DNA of 64,000 bases from positions 10,782,256 through 10,846,255 of the forward strand of contig NZ_CP071793.1 of assembly GCF_017498545.1 (NCBI RefSeq), read 5' to 3'. How positions within the stretch are numbered: the first letter of the stretch is position 1; each line of letters begins with the position of its first letter. The notes beneath the pieces are model-generated. The model ran no database searches, had not been told where the DNA came from, and was given only the letters and a program-made list of their open reading frames with translations. Positions 26,180 through 35,604 of the stretch are shown in pieces. Source of the DNA: Sulfidibacter corallicola (GTDB lineage: Bacteria > Acidobacteriota > Holophagae > Acanthopleuribacterales > Acanthopleuribacteraceae). Both the position numbers and the translations under genes were made by a program.

Positions 26180-26610
26180 AGTCCATTCCTCCATCGCGGA
26201 AATGTGTCACGATCTATGCGATACAGGTCGGGGAACGAAGGGAACCGAACGGGAAACGGAGCGAGGTCGAGGTCGTCGTCAGGCGGGGGGGATTCGGTAT
26301 GAGAGCATGGTCACCGAACGAGCGATCGCCGACGACGGGGTGGCGCATGGATCGGATCACGCCATGAAAAAGAGAACATTGTTGCGCGGAAAATCTTGCG
26401 CGACCACCGAGCTCCAGTCCCCCTTTGTGACATAACTCCCATTTGTCGCCTGAATCCGTCGAAACCCGGAATAACGACCGGTTCGGTCAGCTCACGGAAG
26501 GTTTGGGGGCCGCACATAGGCTCCCTGGACCGCGAGAACTCGGCGGTGAAAAATACCCGGCCTACATGGGAAGCAGGGCTCTGGCAGAAAGTAGGGCTCT
26601 GGCGAAACCC
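26180..26610. other. Spacer without a supported gene
   Basis: 431 bases. Short overlapping frames exist on both strands, but none has a good start or a recognisable product. It should contain the promoter of the small minus-strand gene next to it. Confidence 0.35.
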
Positions 26611-27177
26611 TCAAACCAAATCGTAGCGAACCAGCGCCCGGGTTTCCGACCGTTGTGCGCAGGTCCGGAACCCCGCAGCATGGAACGCAGAGATCAGTCC
26701 GGGAAAGGCGAAGACCGGCGGCACCGAGTCCTTTTTGGGAATGATCGGGTATCCCTCGAGGATGCGACCGCCCCGCGCCTTCACGAACCCGATCGCGGCG
26801 CGCAGCAACGCCACGCTGACCCCCTTGCGACGCATCTCCTTGGCCACGAACAAACAGGTCACCGACCATACGGCCTGATCGTCGAAAGGCTTCGCCACCC
26901 GCGATTTGTCCAGACGCGGGAAGGCCTCGCGCGGTGAAACCGACACCCATCCCACGGCCTGGCCTTCGTGAAAACCGAGAATGCCGGGTTGGGCGCCCCG
27001 TTCGACCAGGGCCATCATCGCGGCGCGATTGTTTTCACCGCGGTTGGGTTTGTATTCGGCCGCCAACAGCCGGTGGTACATGCACCAACACCCCTCGCAA
27101 GCGCCGCGAGCCCCGAAGAGCCGCTCGAAGGCCGACCAGTGGTCGGCGGTCAGCCAGGCAAAATCCAGGGAGTCCAT
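26611..27177 (-). CDS. GNAT family N-acetyltransferase
   Basis: A 188-residue protein. The start is ATG 27177 (MDSLDFAWLTADHWSAFERL), with GGGAGG upstream; longer readings run into non-coding sequence. A Cys-rich segment, GACEGCWCMYHRLLAAEY, is followed by the GNAT fold: ILGFHEGQAVGWVSVSPREA, WSVTCLFVAKEMRRKGVSVA (acetyl-CoA loop, R/KxxGxx) and LLRAAIGFVKARGGRILEGY with PIIP. This subfamily (GWxxxxPR, VAxxxRxxGV) is common in soil bacteria; substrates are unknown. It lies 58 bases downstream of the TonB receptor on the same strand and could be cotranscribed. Confidence 0.8.
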   Translation of the reverse strand: MDSLDFAWLTADHWSAFERLFGARGACEGCWCMYHRLLAAEYKPNRGENNRAAMMALVERGAQPGILGFHEGQAVGWVSVSPREAFPRLDKSRVAKPFDDQAVWSVTCLFVAKEMRRKGVSVALLRAAIGFVKARGGRILEGYPIIPKKDSVPPVFAFPGLISAFHAAGFRTCAQRSETRALVRYDLV

Positions 27178-27235
27178 GCTTCCTCCCGCCGAAAGGGCCG
27201 CCGTGCTTTCGCGACGACGACCCCAGCCGTGAAGC

Positions 27236-29335
27236 TCAGAAGCGCTTGCGCGCTTCGATCCCGAACGAGCGCGGCCGCGAGGGGTAGCCGATGTCGGTGG
27301 CGGCACCCGTGAATTCGTTCGCGAAAAACTCTTCGAAGTAGCGCTCGTCGGTGGCGTTTTCGATGAAGGCCGTCACCGACCAGGATTCGGCGCGCACGCC
27401 GATGCGGGCGTCCAACAGGTTTTGGGCGCTGCGCTGGTCGTGATTGTCCACGTGCCAGTAGAGCTTGCCCAACCGCTCGTAATCGACACGGCTGACAAAA
27501 CTCAGGTTCTCACCGACCGGGAACTGGTGGCGCAGGGCCAGATTGAAGCTGTGTTCGGGGGCGTTCGGGGTCTTGTTCCCCTCCACCGGTCCTTCGATCA
27601 AATCGAAAAACGGGCTCGTGTGACCGAGGCTGTCGATCTCCGTATCGGTGAGGCCTACCGATGCAAGCAACTCGAGCGATTCCGCCGGTTTGGCGCGAAG
27701 CTCCAGCTCGGCTCCCTGAATGGTGGACTCGTCGATGTTGAAGATGCCCGATTGACCGGCCGGCACGTCGAAGACGAAGACCTGCTGATCCTCGAACTCG
27801 GTGAAGAAGACGGCGCCGTTCAGCACCAGCCGACGGTCCATGCGATCCAACTTGAAACCGAGTTCGAAGGTGCGGGTGATCTCTTCGTCGTACTGGTCCG
27901 GAAAGGCCGCGGTACCGGGCGCGTTGAAGCCGCCGCTGCGGAAGCCGTCCGCCGCCGAAAAATAGGCCATGGTGCGGTCGTCGGGGTACCAGGTCAGGGA
28001 GAGCTTGCTCTGGAACGCGTCGAAAGTGTCCGAGCGCACCAGCCCGGTGGACACGTTGGTCTGCTCGCGCTCGTCGCGGTCGTAGCGGAAGGCGACCCCC
28101 ACCTCGAAGTTGTCGCGTACGTCATAGGCGAACTGGGCGAAACCGGCCGAGGAATTGTTGTCGTTGTCTTCCAGAAGCGGGATCTGGGCGTCGAAATTGG
28201 TGTCCTGATCGAAATCGATGCTGATGATGGTGTCGACACTGCGTTCCCAGTCCTGATAGAAGGCACCGGCGATCCAGGTGAAACGCCGATCGTCGGGCGA
28301 GGTGAAGCGCAACTCGAGACTGGTGGCGTCGAATTCGAGGGTCTCCTCCGCTTTCAAGATGTTCACCGAGGAGAAGTCGAAATCGGCCGAGAAGAACTCG
28401 TCCAACTGGCTGTGGGCCACGACGGCGGTGAAAGTGCCCGCTTCGCTTTGGTAGTCCATTTTGATCGAGGCGTCGCGAACCTCGCGTTCGCCGAGCGGTA
28501 CCAGGTTGGGAAAGGGGTCGCCCGGTTCGGTGTCGGCCAGATCGTCGGCCAAGGACAGGTAATAGGGACCGCCGTCCTCGGTGTCGGTGGCACTCAGGTT
28601 GATGCTGATGTCCAGGGCGTCATTGGGTATGAACATCAACTTGGCGGCCAGGCTCTCGTCGCGGCGGGGATCGATTTCGTCCTCGAGGGTGGCACTGTCG
28701 ATCCAGCCGTCGCGATCCTGGTAGGAACCCGACACGCGGTAGAAAGCCCGTTCGGACAAGGGGCCGCTGAATCCGAAGGACAGGCCCTTCTGGGCGCCGT
28801 CACCCACGTTGGCGTGTACGTAGCCTTCCCGTTCGTAGGTCGGCTCCCTCGTGATGATCGAGATCACGCCGCCCAACGCGTTGCGGCCGTAAAGAGCCCC
28901 CTGCGGCCCCTTCAACACCTCGATGCGCTCGATATCGTAGAGATCGCGCGTCAGGGCGTTGGGGCTGGCCTGGTAGACACCGTCGATCATGACCGCGACC
29001 GGTGCATCGCCGTTGCGTACCTTGGTGATGCCGCGAACGGTCAAGGTATAGTTACCCGGGTTTTGGGCGTCGATGATGGACATGTTGGAAGTCAACCCGA
29101 CGAAATCATGAACCGTGTCAATCCCTGCATCTTCGATTTCCTTTTTGGAAAAGGTAGTGATGGCAATCGGTACTTTTTGCACTTTCTCTTCGCGTTTCCG
29201 CGAGGTGACCACCGTTTCCACGTACTCGGTGATTTCCGGAATATCGGAAGCCGTCTCCTCTTCCTGAGAAATTGCGGGCATGGCGACAAGAAAAGACCAT
29301 AGGATCACGAACAGACACCGGCGATGAACGGTCAT
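27236..29335 (-). CDS. TonB-dependent receptor
   Basis: A 699-residue outer-membrane transporter. The signal peptide is MTVHRRCLFVILWSFLVAMPAISQ. A short segment, ETVVTSRKREEKVQKVPIAI, resembles the start of the plug, and the plug runs to about residue 165 (VPVAVMIDGVYQASPNALTR, IERIEVLKGPQGALYGRNAL, GGVISIITREPT). The rest is a 22-strand-type barrel ending IGYPSRPRSFGIEARKRF, with a terminal aromatic. The sequence is of the siderophore/polysaccharide-utilisation subtype common in Alteromonas-like and Sphingomonas-like genomes. AGGAG precedes the ATG. Ligand unknown; no TonB, ExbB or SusD-like genes nearby. Confidence 0.9.
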   Translation of the reverse strand: MTVHRRCLFVILWSFLVAMPAISQEEETASDIPEITEYVETVVTSRKREEKVQKVPIAITTFSKKEIEDAGIDTVHDFVGLTSNMSIIDAQNPGNYTLTVRGITKVRNGDAPVAVMIDGVYQASPNALTRDLYDIERIEVLKGPQGALYGRNALGGVISIITREPTYEREGYVHANVGDGAQKGLSFGFSGPLSERAFYRVSGSYQDRDGWIDSATLEDEIDPRRDESLAAKLMFIPNDALDISINLSATDTEDGGPYYLSLADDLADTEPGDPFPNLVPLGEREVRDASIKMDYQSEAGTFTAVVAHSQLDEFFSADFDFSSVNILKAEETLEFDATSLELRFTSPDDRRFTWIAGAFYQDWERSVDTIISIDFDQDTNFDAQIPLLEDNDNNSSAGFAQFAYDVRDNFEVGVAFRYDRDEREQTNVSTGLVRSDTFDAFQSKLSLTWYPDDRTMAYFSAADGFRSGGFNAPGTAAFPDQYDEEITRTFELGFKLDRMDRRLVLNGAVFFTEFEDQQVFVFDVPAGQSGIFNIDESTIQGAELELRAKPAESLELLASVGLTDTEIDSLGHTSPFFDLIEGPVEGNKTPNAPEHSFNLALRHQFPVGENLSFVSRVDYERLGKLYWHVDNHDQRSAQNLLDARIGVRAESWSVTAFIENATDERYFEEFFANEFTGAATDIGYPSRPRSFGIEARKRF

Positions 29336-30017
29336 GGGAAAAATTCTCCTGTCAGGGGGATGTGCGCTTTATTTTACACCGGTTTAGATAATCCCGCGCA
29401 GCAAAAGTCGGCCAGTTGGCGCCCATCCTGGCAGGGTGCGGCTGCCACTCCCGACCCGATTTGGCCGGACGGGCACGACATCGGCTCGCGGGAACCAGCA
29501 AGACCCTTGCTTTTCGACAATTAACGGACCCCCTTCCTTCGACACCCGCGACCGGTTCACATGGGTGGTTCGGCGATCCAGAAGGACCATATCGAGAACG
29601 TCCGGTTTCCGGACGGACAGCCTCCGCACTCCCCGTCGGGCCGCCCTCCCCCTCCTTTTCGCGCAATCATTCGCTGTCCGCGCGAAAATAGGATGGTTTT
29701 GGTACCGATTGACCCAGCGCCAGGCCGCGCGACACGGAACCTCAAGCGCGACCGGGACTTGCACCCCGACCCCGGCTTCGCCCATCGAAACGGTCGTCAA
29801 TTCGGCAAATCCTTGCTAGGGTGAAGAAAACATCGCTCGACACCCACCCATCTGAGGGCCGATCCGGCACCCCCCACGTATTTGGTGCCGTCATCGCCGC
29901 GGCCGGATGTCGCGTCCCACTCAACTCATCCCCACGTCAAGCGTACACAGCCCCAACAGGTCCCGACAGCTCCTGGCTAGGTCACGCGGGAATGAAGTTC
30001 AACATGCGAGGTAGCTC
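29336..30017. other. Divergent spacer between TonB receptor and sppA
   Basis: 682 bases between divergent genes, so it must hold both promoters. Several open frames of 60-140 codons overlap on both strands, but their compositions look random and none has family resemblance. I report no gene. Confidence 0.4.
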
Positions 30018-31796
30018 ATGAAACAGTTCTTCAAACAGATGCTCGCCGTTTTTCTGGCACTCACCCTCCTTGCGGCGCTCTGCGCCCTGACGCTCGCCGC
30101 GGTCCTCTCTTCGGGCGGCGGCGGCCCAGAAGTACACGACGACGCATTGCTGGTACTGGATCTCCAGACCCCCATCGGCGACAAACCACAGTCCGGCGAC
30201 CTCGGTGCCAAGGTGCGCGACACGATCAGGGGTCGCGACGTCGAAACGATTCCCCTGCGGACGGTCCTGGAGGCCATCGACCATGCCGCGACCGACGATC
30301 GCGTGAAAGGCATCTACATCACCGGCGGGGTCAACGCCGTGAATCGCGCCAGCGGCTGGGCCACGATGCGGGAAGTTCGCGCCGCGCTGCTGCGGTTCCG
30401 CGACTCCGGCAAGCCCGTCATCGCCTACAACGAGAATTACAACGAGCGCACCTACTACATCGCCAGCGCGGCCAAAAAGATGTACATCAACCCCTTCGGC
30501 CTGCTCGAAATGAACGGGTTCGCCGCCGAGCTGCTGTTTTACGGGGAAGCCTTCGAGAAATACGGGGTCGACGTTCAGGTCACCCGGGTCGGCAAATACA
30601 AATCGGCGGTGGAGCCATTCACCCGCAAGGGCATGAGCGACGAGAACCGCGAGCAGATCGAACGGCTTCTGAACGACCTCTTTACGACCTGCAAAGCCGA
30701 GGTGGCCGAAACCCGTGGTATCGAACCCGCCGTCCTGGATGAACTGTCGGCGGGCGAAGGCTTCATCCTGGGGAACGGTGCGGTGGAACAGAAGCTGATG
30801 GACGAAGCGGCCCATTACGACGTGGTCCTGGATGCCTTGCGCGACCTGACCCGCACCGACAAAGGCGAGAAAATCGAAGGCAAGATCGACATCGCCGAAT
30901 ATCACGAGGCCATTGCCGAATCGCTGAAGACGGCCCCGCACAAGATCGCGGTGATCTACGCCGAGGGGACCATCGTCGATGGCAACAACGAACGGGATGC
31001 CGGTGGCAATACCGTGGCCCGGTTGCTGCGCCGCGCCCGCGAAGACGAAGATGTGAAGGCCGTAGTCCTGCGCGTCAACAGCCCCGGCGGCAGCGCCCAG
31101 GCATCCGAGATCATCCTGCGCGAAGTGGAAATGATCAAGGAGGAAAAGCCCATGGTGATCTCGATGGGTTCGGTGGCGGCCTCCGGTGGCTACTGGATCT
31201 CGAGCCGCGCCCACGAAATCTGGGCACAGCCCAACACGATCACCGGTTCGATCGGGGTATTCGGGATCTTCCCCAACATTCAATCGCTGATGAACGAGCA
31301 CGGTGTCCACGCGGACACCGCCCGCACCAACCAGCACGCCGATATCTTCTCGATCTACCGGCCCAAGAACGAAGCCGAACTGGCCGTGATGCAGCAAATG
31401 GTGGATTTCATCTACGACGGGTTCCTGGACCGGGTCTCCGACGGGCGCGGCATGGCGCGCGAACAGGTCCATGAGATCGCCCAGGGCCGGGTTTGGTCGG
31501 GCGTGCAGGCCAAGGAGCTGGGCCTGGTGGACAAGCTGGGCGGCCTGGGGGACGCGGTCGCCTCGGCGGCGTCGCGCGCCGCGGTGGAAGACTACCAAAT
31601 GATCGAGTACCAGGATCCCAAGTCGCTCCAGGACAAGATTCTGGAGCAGCTCGGCCTGGACGGCCAGGCGGTCGCGCCGGTGGGCCCGGTCACACGCGGC
31701 ATGGATACCTTGATGGAGGCGCGCCAAGTCTTGGATCGCTACAACGATCCCAAGGGCGTCTACGCCAGCATGCCGTTCAGCCTGGACATCGACTGA
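30018..31796 (+). CDS. sppA: Signal peptide peptidase SppA, 67K type
   Basis: A 592-residue inner-membrane serine protease (S49) that degrades leftover signal peptides. One N-terminal membrane helix (MLAVFLALTLLAALCALTLA) is followed by two tandem S49 domains, as in the E. coli 67-kDa form. The catalytic Lys lies in GKYKSAVEPFTRKGMSDENR (~194) and the nucleophile Ser in SMGSVAASGGYWISSRAHEI (~389), so the dyad is split between the two domains as expected. ITGSIGVFGIFPNIQSLMNE and RVWSGVQAKELGLVDKLGG are also typical. GAGG precedes the ATG. Monocistronic, with a possible terminator downstream. Confidence 0.93.
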   Translation: MKQFFKQMLAVFLALTLLAALCALTLAAVLSSGGGGPEVHDDALLVLDLQTPIGDKPQSGDLGAKVRDTIRGRDVETIPLRTVLEAIDHAATDDRVKGIYITGGVNAVNRASGWATMREVRAALLRFRDSGKPVIAYNENYNERTYYIASAAKKMYINPFGLLEMNGFAAELLFYGEAFEKYGVDVQVTRVGKYKSAVEPFTRKGMSDENREQIERLLNDLFTTCKAEVAETRGIEPAVLDELSAGEGFILGNGAVEQKLMDEAAHYDVVLDALRDLTRTDKGEKIEGKIDIAEYHEAIAESLKTAPHKIAVIYAEGTIVDGNNERDAGGNTVARLLRRAREDEDVKAVVLRVNSPGGSAQASEIILREVEMIKEEKPMVISMGSVAASGGYWISSRAHEIWAQPNTITGSIGVFGIFPNIQSLMNEHGVHADTARTNQHADIFSIYRPKNEAELAVMQQMVDFIYDGFLDRVSDGRGMAREQVHEIAQGRVWSGVQAKELGLVDKLGGLGDAVASAASRAAVEDYQMIEYQDPKSLQDKILEQLGLDGQAVAPVGPVTRGMDTLMEARQVLDRYNDPKGVYASMPFSLDID

Positions 31797-31821
31797 CGTC
31801 GATCGGCCAGGACACGATCCC

Positions 31822-31855
31822 CCGCCCCGGCGTCGCGGACCGCCCGGGGCGGTTT
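31822..31855 (+). terminator. Possible terminator after sppA
   Basis: CCGCCCCGG and CCGGGGCGG can pair around a 13-base loop and are followed by TTT. The T-run is short, so termination may be partial. Confidence 0.5.
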
Positions 31856-32030
31856 CCAACCCGAGACCGTAGCCCGAACAGGGATTTGCGCCTGCCCGCC
31901 GAAGTTGGCCCGAAACGGGTTGAGGACGTTTTGCGCCCTTACGATTGGGGATGGCGTTCATGGACGTGCTCAGGCAAAAATGGTGGGCGTATCATTCGAG
32001 CGGCCGATGGGGTCCGGCAGGAGCGTAGGC

Positions 32031-32918
32031 ATGTGGCTTGGTGAACGGCGCGGGTACCTGATCGATTGGCTTACCCAAAAGTGGGTTCAGGTGACGGGTC
32101 GCCGCGTCAACCTGAAGGAAGATCCCTGGTTGGCAGGGCCCGTCGGCAGGACTCGGGGCATCGGCCTCGACTTTTTCGACAAATGGGCGACGGCCGAAGG
32201 TTTTGCCGTGACGCGCTTTACCTCGGGGAAGGGGCTGCTCTCGCGCTTCACCGCCCTGGCGGGTCCCACTTTCGATGCCGACGCCGTCGACCCCGCGATT
32301 CGGGAGTTCTACGAGCGCACGGCCGATTACGACGTGGACGTTTGGTCCGAATGGCGGCTGGCTTTCAAGCCTTTCGGTTTTTTGGTTTCCGTCCTGTTCA
32401 GTCGGCGTTTGCAGCAACTCAACCTGCCGCTCTCCTCTCTCGACACGAGTTGGGGCATGACTAGTGAAATATTACAGGTCACGGAACACACCACCGGCAC
32501 CTTGAAAGCCAACGCCTGGGTGCGCACCCTGGTCAAATCCCGGCGAATCACCTATGTCGGCAGCTACTCCATCGTCGAGCCGAGGAACTCCTCCGGGCCC
32601 TGTGTCAAAACCGTGTTCCCATTGCCGAACGGAAACGCCATCGTGGTTCTCCGCCCGGAGGTGAAGCCGGACGGCTCACTGGTTCTGGTGTCGTCAGGAT
32701 CCGGCCTGGGCGATCCGGGGTTTTATTTCACGGTCCATCGCGCCAACGGCACGGTGAAGGCTCGTTTCCTGCGGTGTTTTCGGGAACACATTCACGTTTA
32801 TGCCGACGGGGAAGGGATCGTGCGGGCGGATCACACCATGTCGCTCTGGGGTTTCCAGTGCCTGCATCTGCACTATCGGATGAGGCGAAAACAGGCGCGC
32901 CCGGCACCCGTCGGGTAA
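32031..32918 (+). CDS. Conserved hypothetical protein
   Basis: A 295-residue protein. I choose ATG 32031 (MWLGERRGYLIDWLTQKWVQ) because CAGGAG stands eight bases before it, although the frame is open from 31905. No signal peptide is seen. Features are DPAIREFYERTADYDVDVWS, a hydrophobic KPFGFLVSVLFSRRLQQLNL, then beta-rich GTLKANAWVRTLVKSRRITYVGSY-like sequence and FLRCFREHIHVYADGEGIVR. I cannot place it in a family with certainty; such proteins are scattered through large-genome bacteria. It follows sppA by 234 bases. Confidence 0.65.
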   Translation: MWLGERRGYLIDWLTQKWVQVTGRRVNLKEDPWLAGPVGRTRGIGLDFFDKWATAEGFAVTRFTSGKGLLSRFTALAGPTFDADAVDPAIREFYERTADYDVDVWSEWRLAFKPFGFLVSVLFSRRLQQLNLPLSSLDTSWGMTSEILQVTEHTTGTLKANAWVRTLVKSRRITYVGSYSIVEPRNSSGPCVKTVFPLPNGNAIVVLRPEVKPDGSLVLVSSGSGLGDPGFYFTVHRANGTVKARFLRCFREHIHVYADGEGIVRADHTMSLWGFQCLHLHYRMRRKQARPAPVG

Positions 32919-33887
32919 GATGCCGAAAGCCCCACGGGTAGATGCATGGGGTTGGATCCGAAAGAGTAATCGGGAATTCAGGAAGTACCGAAACCAGGAA
33001 GGGTCATGGATACCGGAGTCCCTACGGATGCTGCCTTTGCACAACCCTGATCATGGTCGTGACCTTCGCCGGCAAGAGCCGTGCGTCACCAGCTCCGCGC
33101 GGCCAACTTCGCCCACGGGCATAAAAAAAGCCGCGTCGAACGGGTTCGACGCGGACTCAAAATGGTTTTCAGACAGATTTTAGTTGGTCGAGGCCGGCCA
33201 CACCGCCAAATCGGGCTCGATGGAACCCGAGGGCGGAAAACCGTGCCTCGGTACCGAAGTAAGCGATCCCATCCAACCGAGCGCTCAGGCTCTCGACCAA
33301 CGAATGCACGGAATGACCCGGCCTGTGGTGGTCTCGAACCGATCCAGAAGTGACGGGAGCGCCAGGGTCATGACCGCCTGGTGTCCCGGTCGCCAGCTTT
33401 CTGCCTTCTGGTGCGGAAAGCGGGCAACTGCCCGGTTTTGGATAGAGGAGTGAATGAGGTTTCTCGGCTTCGCACCCACCGACCGAATCGCAATCGATCA
33501 CGGCCGGCTCGATACCTGGCCATGGCACTTCAGTGCGGAGCCCGCGGAAAACCATCATCCGCTTCGTTCCCCAAAATGTAGGCGATACCGGCCAATCGGC
33601 GTTATCAAGGATGCGGCGGATGTTGGCAAGAAACCGCCAAACCCAAGATCGCACAAGATAAATCGATTGCCACAAATGCGTCGCCCCCGAGGTACCAGGT
33701 GTTGTCGGGCCGGTGCGGAGACGGGCGCGAAAAGCGCCGGGGGAACCGACATCGCCGCGCAACGGAATGGAACAGTGTGGCGCCGATCTCTTGAAAAAAA
33801 ACGTCTCGTCCTATCATAATTGCGACCGAATTGGGGAATGAGGCCCCTGGCACAGCTCGATTCGACGCTCCTTTCGAATAATCGGAC
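32919..33887. other. Spacer with probable decayed minus-strand sequence
   Basis: No intact gene is recognised. A minus-strand frame, 33762 to 33169, ends 15 bases before a very good minus-strand terminator (33154-33123), which hints that something was or is transcribed leftward here. Its product shows no family likeness and neighbouring frames look equally plausible, so I do not call a gene. Confidence 0.35.
33123..33154 (-). terminator. Rho-independent terminator, minus strand, without an obvious gene
   Basis: On the minus strand CCGCGTCGAA-CCCG-TTCGACGCGG forms a perfect 10-bp stem followed by C and seven T. It is one of the best terminators in the window, yet no recognisable minus-strand gene precedes it for over 1 kb. 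It could also stop plus-strand readthrough only weakly, since that side lacks a T-run. Confidence 0.85.
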
Positions 33888-34170
33888 GTGCACGCGACAG
33901 GGTCGACCGAGATTCTCGGCCCGACCCGCGAATTGATCCAAATGACCGGCGCCCAAGCCAGCCGGTGCAAGTTCGAATTGATCGAGCGCAACGACAACCG
34001 GTTGCAGCGCATGGTCGATCAACTGCTGGAGCTTTCCCGGCTGGGCATCCAGTTGCCTTCGCCCAGTGAACCGACCACCCCGAAGCCGGTGGTGACCTTC
34101 ATGCAGCACTCGTTTCAGACGTTGGCCGCCCAGAAACGAATTCGTCTGGAGCATCAAGAGGCGACATCCG
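33888..34170 (+). pseudogene. Fragment of a sensor histidine kinase (dimerisation region)
   Basis: The segment reads TEILGPTRELIQMTGAQASR, then FELIERNDNRLQRMVDQLLE with LSRLGIQLP, and TFMQHSFQTLAAQKRIRLEH. This follows the pattern of HisKA-type kinases, in which a 'LTLILGPLRELL' helix is followed by 'LIERNADRLLRLVNQLLDLSRLE' and the linker to the ATPase domain. The H-box itself is altered (TGSTE where HELRTP would stand), and neither sensor nor ATPase domain remains; after about 34170 the frame loses similarity. It is a truncated relic. Confidence 0.65.
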
Positions 34171-34437
34171 GACACCCGCCCTTCTCGAAACCGAACGCCG
34201 CCAGAACGGATGCCACCAGGACCCCTATGATCTTCCACGGCGAAGGGCTGGTATTCCCATTCTTTCCCCGTTTATTCCACGAGGAGAAGGAATTCTCATT
34301 CGAATGATGCTCCCCGATTTCCCCAAAAACAGAAAAAAACAAAAATTTTCTGGCGGGCTTTTCCAGCAAAAGGGACTGAAAGTGTGTCTGCGGTGTGAAT
34401 GCCGCGAAAAAACCTTCAACCCATGGAGTTTGGATCT

Positions 34438-35313
34438 GTGAAAAGATATCCCCTGTTTTTCTTCGCAATTGCGGTCGCTTTTACTGCCAACTCGGCAATG
34501 GCCGAAACCCTGAACTGGTACTTTACCAGCGACAACACCCTCGACGGCGTGGTCACCAACGAATACGAAGTATCGGTCACCGGTCAGATCAATAAAAAGC
34601 ATTTCTACTTCCACCCTGAGAACGAAACGGCACCTACTTCCTTTTTCAGCATGGGCAATATCGAGACAGACGCCGAGGACGTCGGCGGCGCGAGCCGGAT
34701 CACCTTCGAAACCTATGCTGCCGACGGCACCTATCGCGGCGCCGGCGAATATATCGGCGGCGGTCAATATCAGGGGACCTGGTATGACAGTTGGGGCGGT
34801 AAAGGCGATTTTCTGCTCGATACCGCTCCCGGTGTGGAAATCCCCCCGGAAAACGGCGTAAAGGTCGATACCGTTCAAGAGTCCGTTTGGGCCAGCTCCG
34901 CCTATAACGCGAACCCCGCCAGGGCCATCATCGACGGGGTCATCGGCGCCAACAACAGCCCGAACACCTGGATTTCCCATACGACCGATGCGACGCCCAC
35001 GATTGGGTTCGATACTCAAACCACCGCGGTCGTCACCCACTACCGCATGTCCCGCGCATACTGCAACGGGGAAGCCTATATCCCCGGTACCTGGAACATG
35101 TACGGCAAAAACGACAACACGAGCTGGACACTGATCGATACCGTCGACATCGACCAAGGCGACGCCTTTCCGATCAATAGCTGCGGCTCTTTCGGTGAAT
35201 ACTATGTGGTCGACAATCCTGGCAGCTACAAGTCCTACAAATTCGCCTTCATCGCTTCTTCCCAAAGCAACAATGTCGGCGTCGGCGTCGGTGAAATCGA
35301 GTTGTACCAGTAA
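34438..35313 (+). CDS. Secreted protein with discoidin (F5/8 type C)-like domain
   Basis: A 291-residue protein. I choose GTG 34438 because it gives an exact signal peptide, MKRYPLFFFAIAVAFTANSAMA, and GGAG lies nine bases upstream; upstream ATGs at 34399 and 34423 would bury it. Residues 23-135 are a beta-rich region (LNWYFTSDNTLDGVVTNEYE, YRGAGEYIGGGQYQGTWYDS). Residues 150-291 look like a galactose-binding-like fold: VWASSAYNANPARAIIDGVI, NTWISHTTDATPTIGFDTQT, THYRMSRAYCN, PGTWNMYGKNDNTSWTLIDT. Such domains bind sugars or cell-surface polymers. A strong terminator follows. Single gene. Confidence 0.75.
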   Translation: MKRYPLFFFAIAVAFTANSAMAETLNWYFTSDNTLDGVVTNEYEVSVTGQINKKHFYFHPENETAPTSFFSMGNIETDAEDVGGASRITFETYAADGTYRGAGEYIGGGQYQGTWYDSWGGKGDFLLDTAPGVEIPPENGVKVDTVQESVWASSAYNANPARAIIDGVIGANNSPNTWISHTTDATPTIGFDTQTTAVVTHYRMSRAYCNGEAYIPGTWNMYGKNDNTSWTLIDTVDIDQGDAFPINSCGSFGEYYVVDNPGSYKSYKFAFIASSQSNNVGVGVGEIELYQ

Positions 35314-35429
35314 ATCCTACATACATGGACCACGTCGGTCCTTCCAAGTGTCGAACCTGCCCGCCGCCGATCCGGTTCCGGCTGAAATGATGTGGCACTT
35401 TCAACCGATTCCTTGACTCGCAATGAGCG

Positions 35430-35463
35430 AAGGGTGTTGGCCTGTCGGTCAACACCCTTTTTC
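35430..35463 (+). terminator. Rho-independent terminator after the discoidin-like gene
   Basis: AAGGGTGTTG and CAACACCCTT form a perfect 10-bp stem around a 10-base loop and are followed by TTTTT. It lies 117 bases beyond the stop. Confidence 0.9.
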
Positions 35464-35604
35464 CATGTGAACACCGCTTGAACAAAATGAGCGGGCGAAA
35501 AGAGCACGGGCGAAACGAGCACGAGCGAAATGAGGACACCCGTAATCCGCCGAGTCGAGTGATGGGTGTCCCCGTTCGTTCCGCCTTCTTCCTGTGGGGT
35601 TCGC

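Noticed and set aside
29384..29800. 138-codon minus-strand frame between the TonB receptor and sppA
   Set aside because: No family likeness, weak start, and comparable frames overlap it on the other strand.
35489..35535. Short degenerate direct repeats (GAGCACGGGCGAAACGAGC-like)
   Set aside because: Only about three imperfect 15-base units just past a terminator; probably simple slippage.
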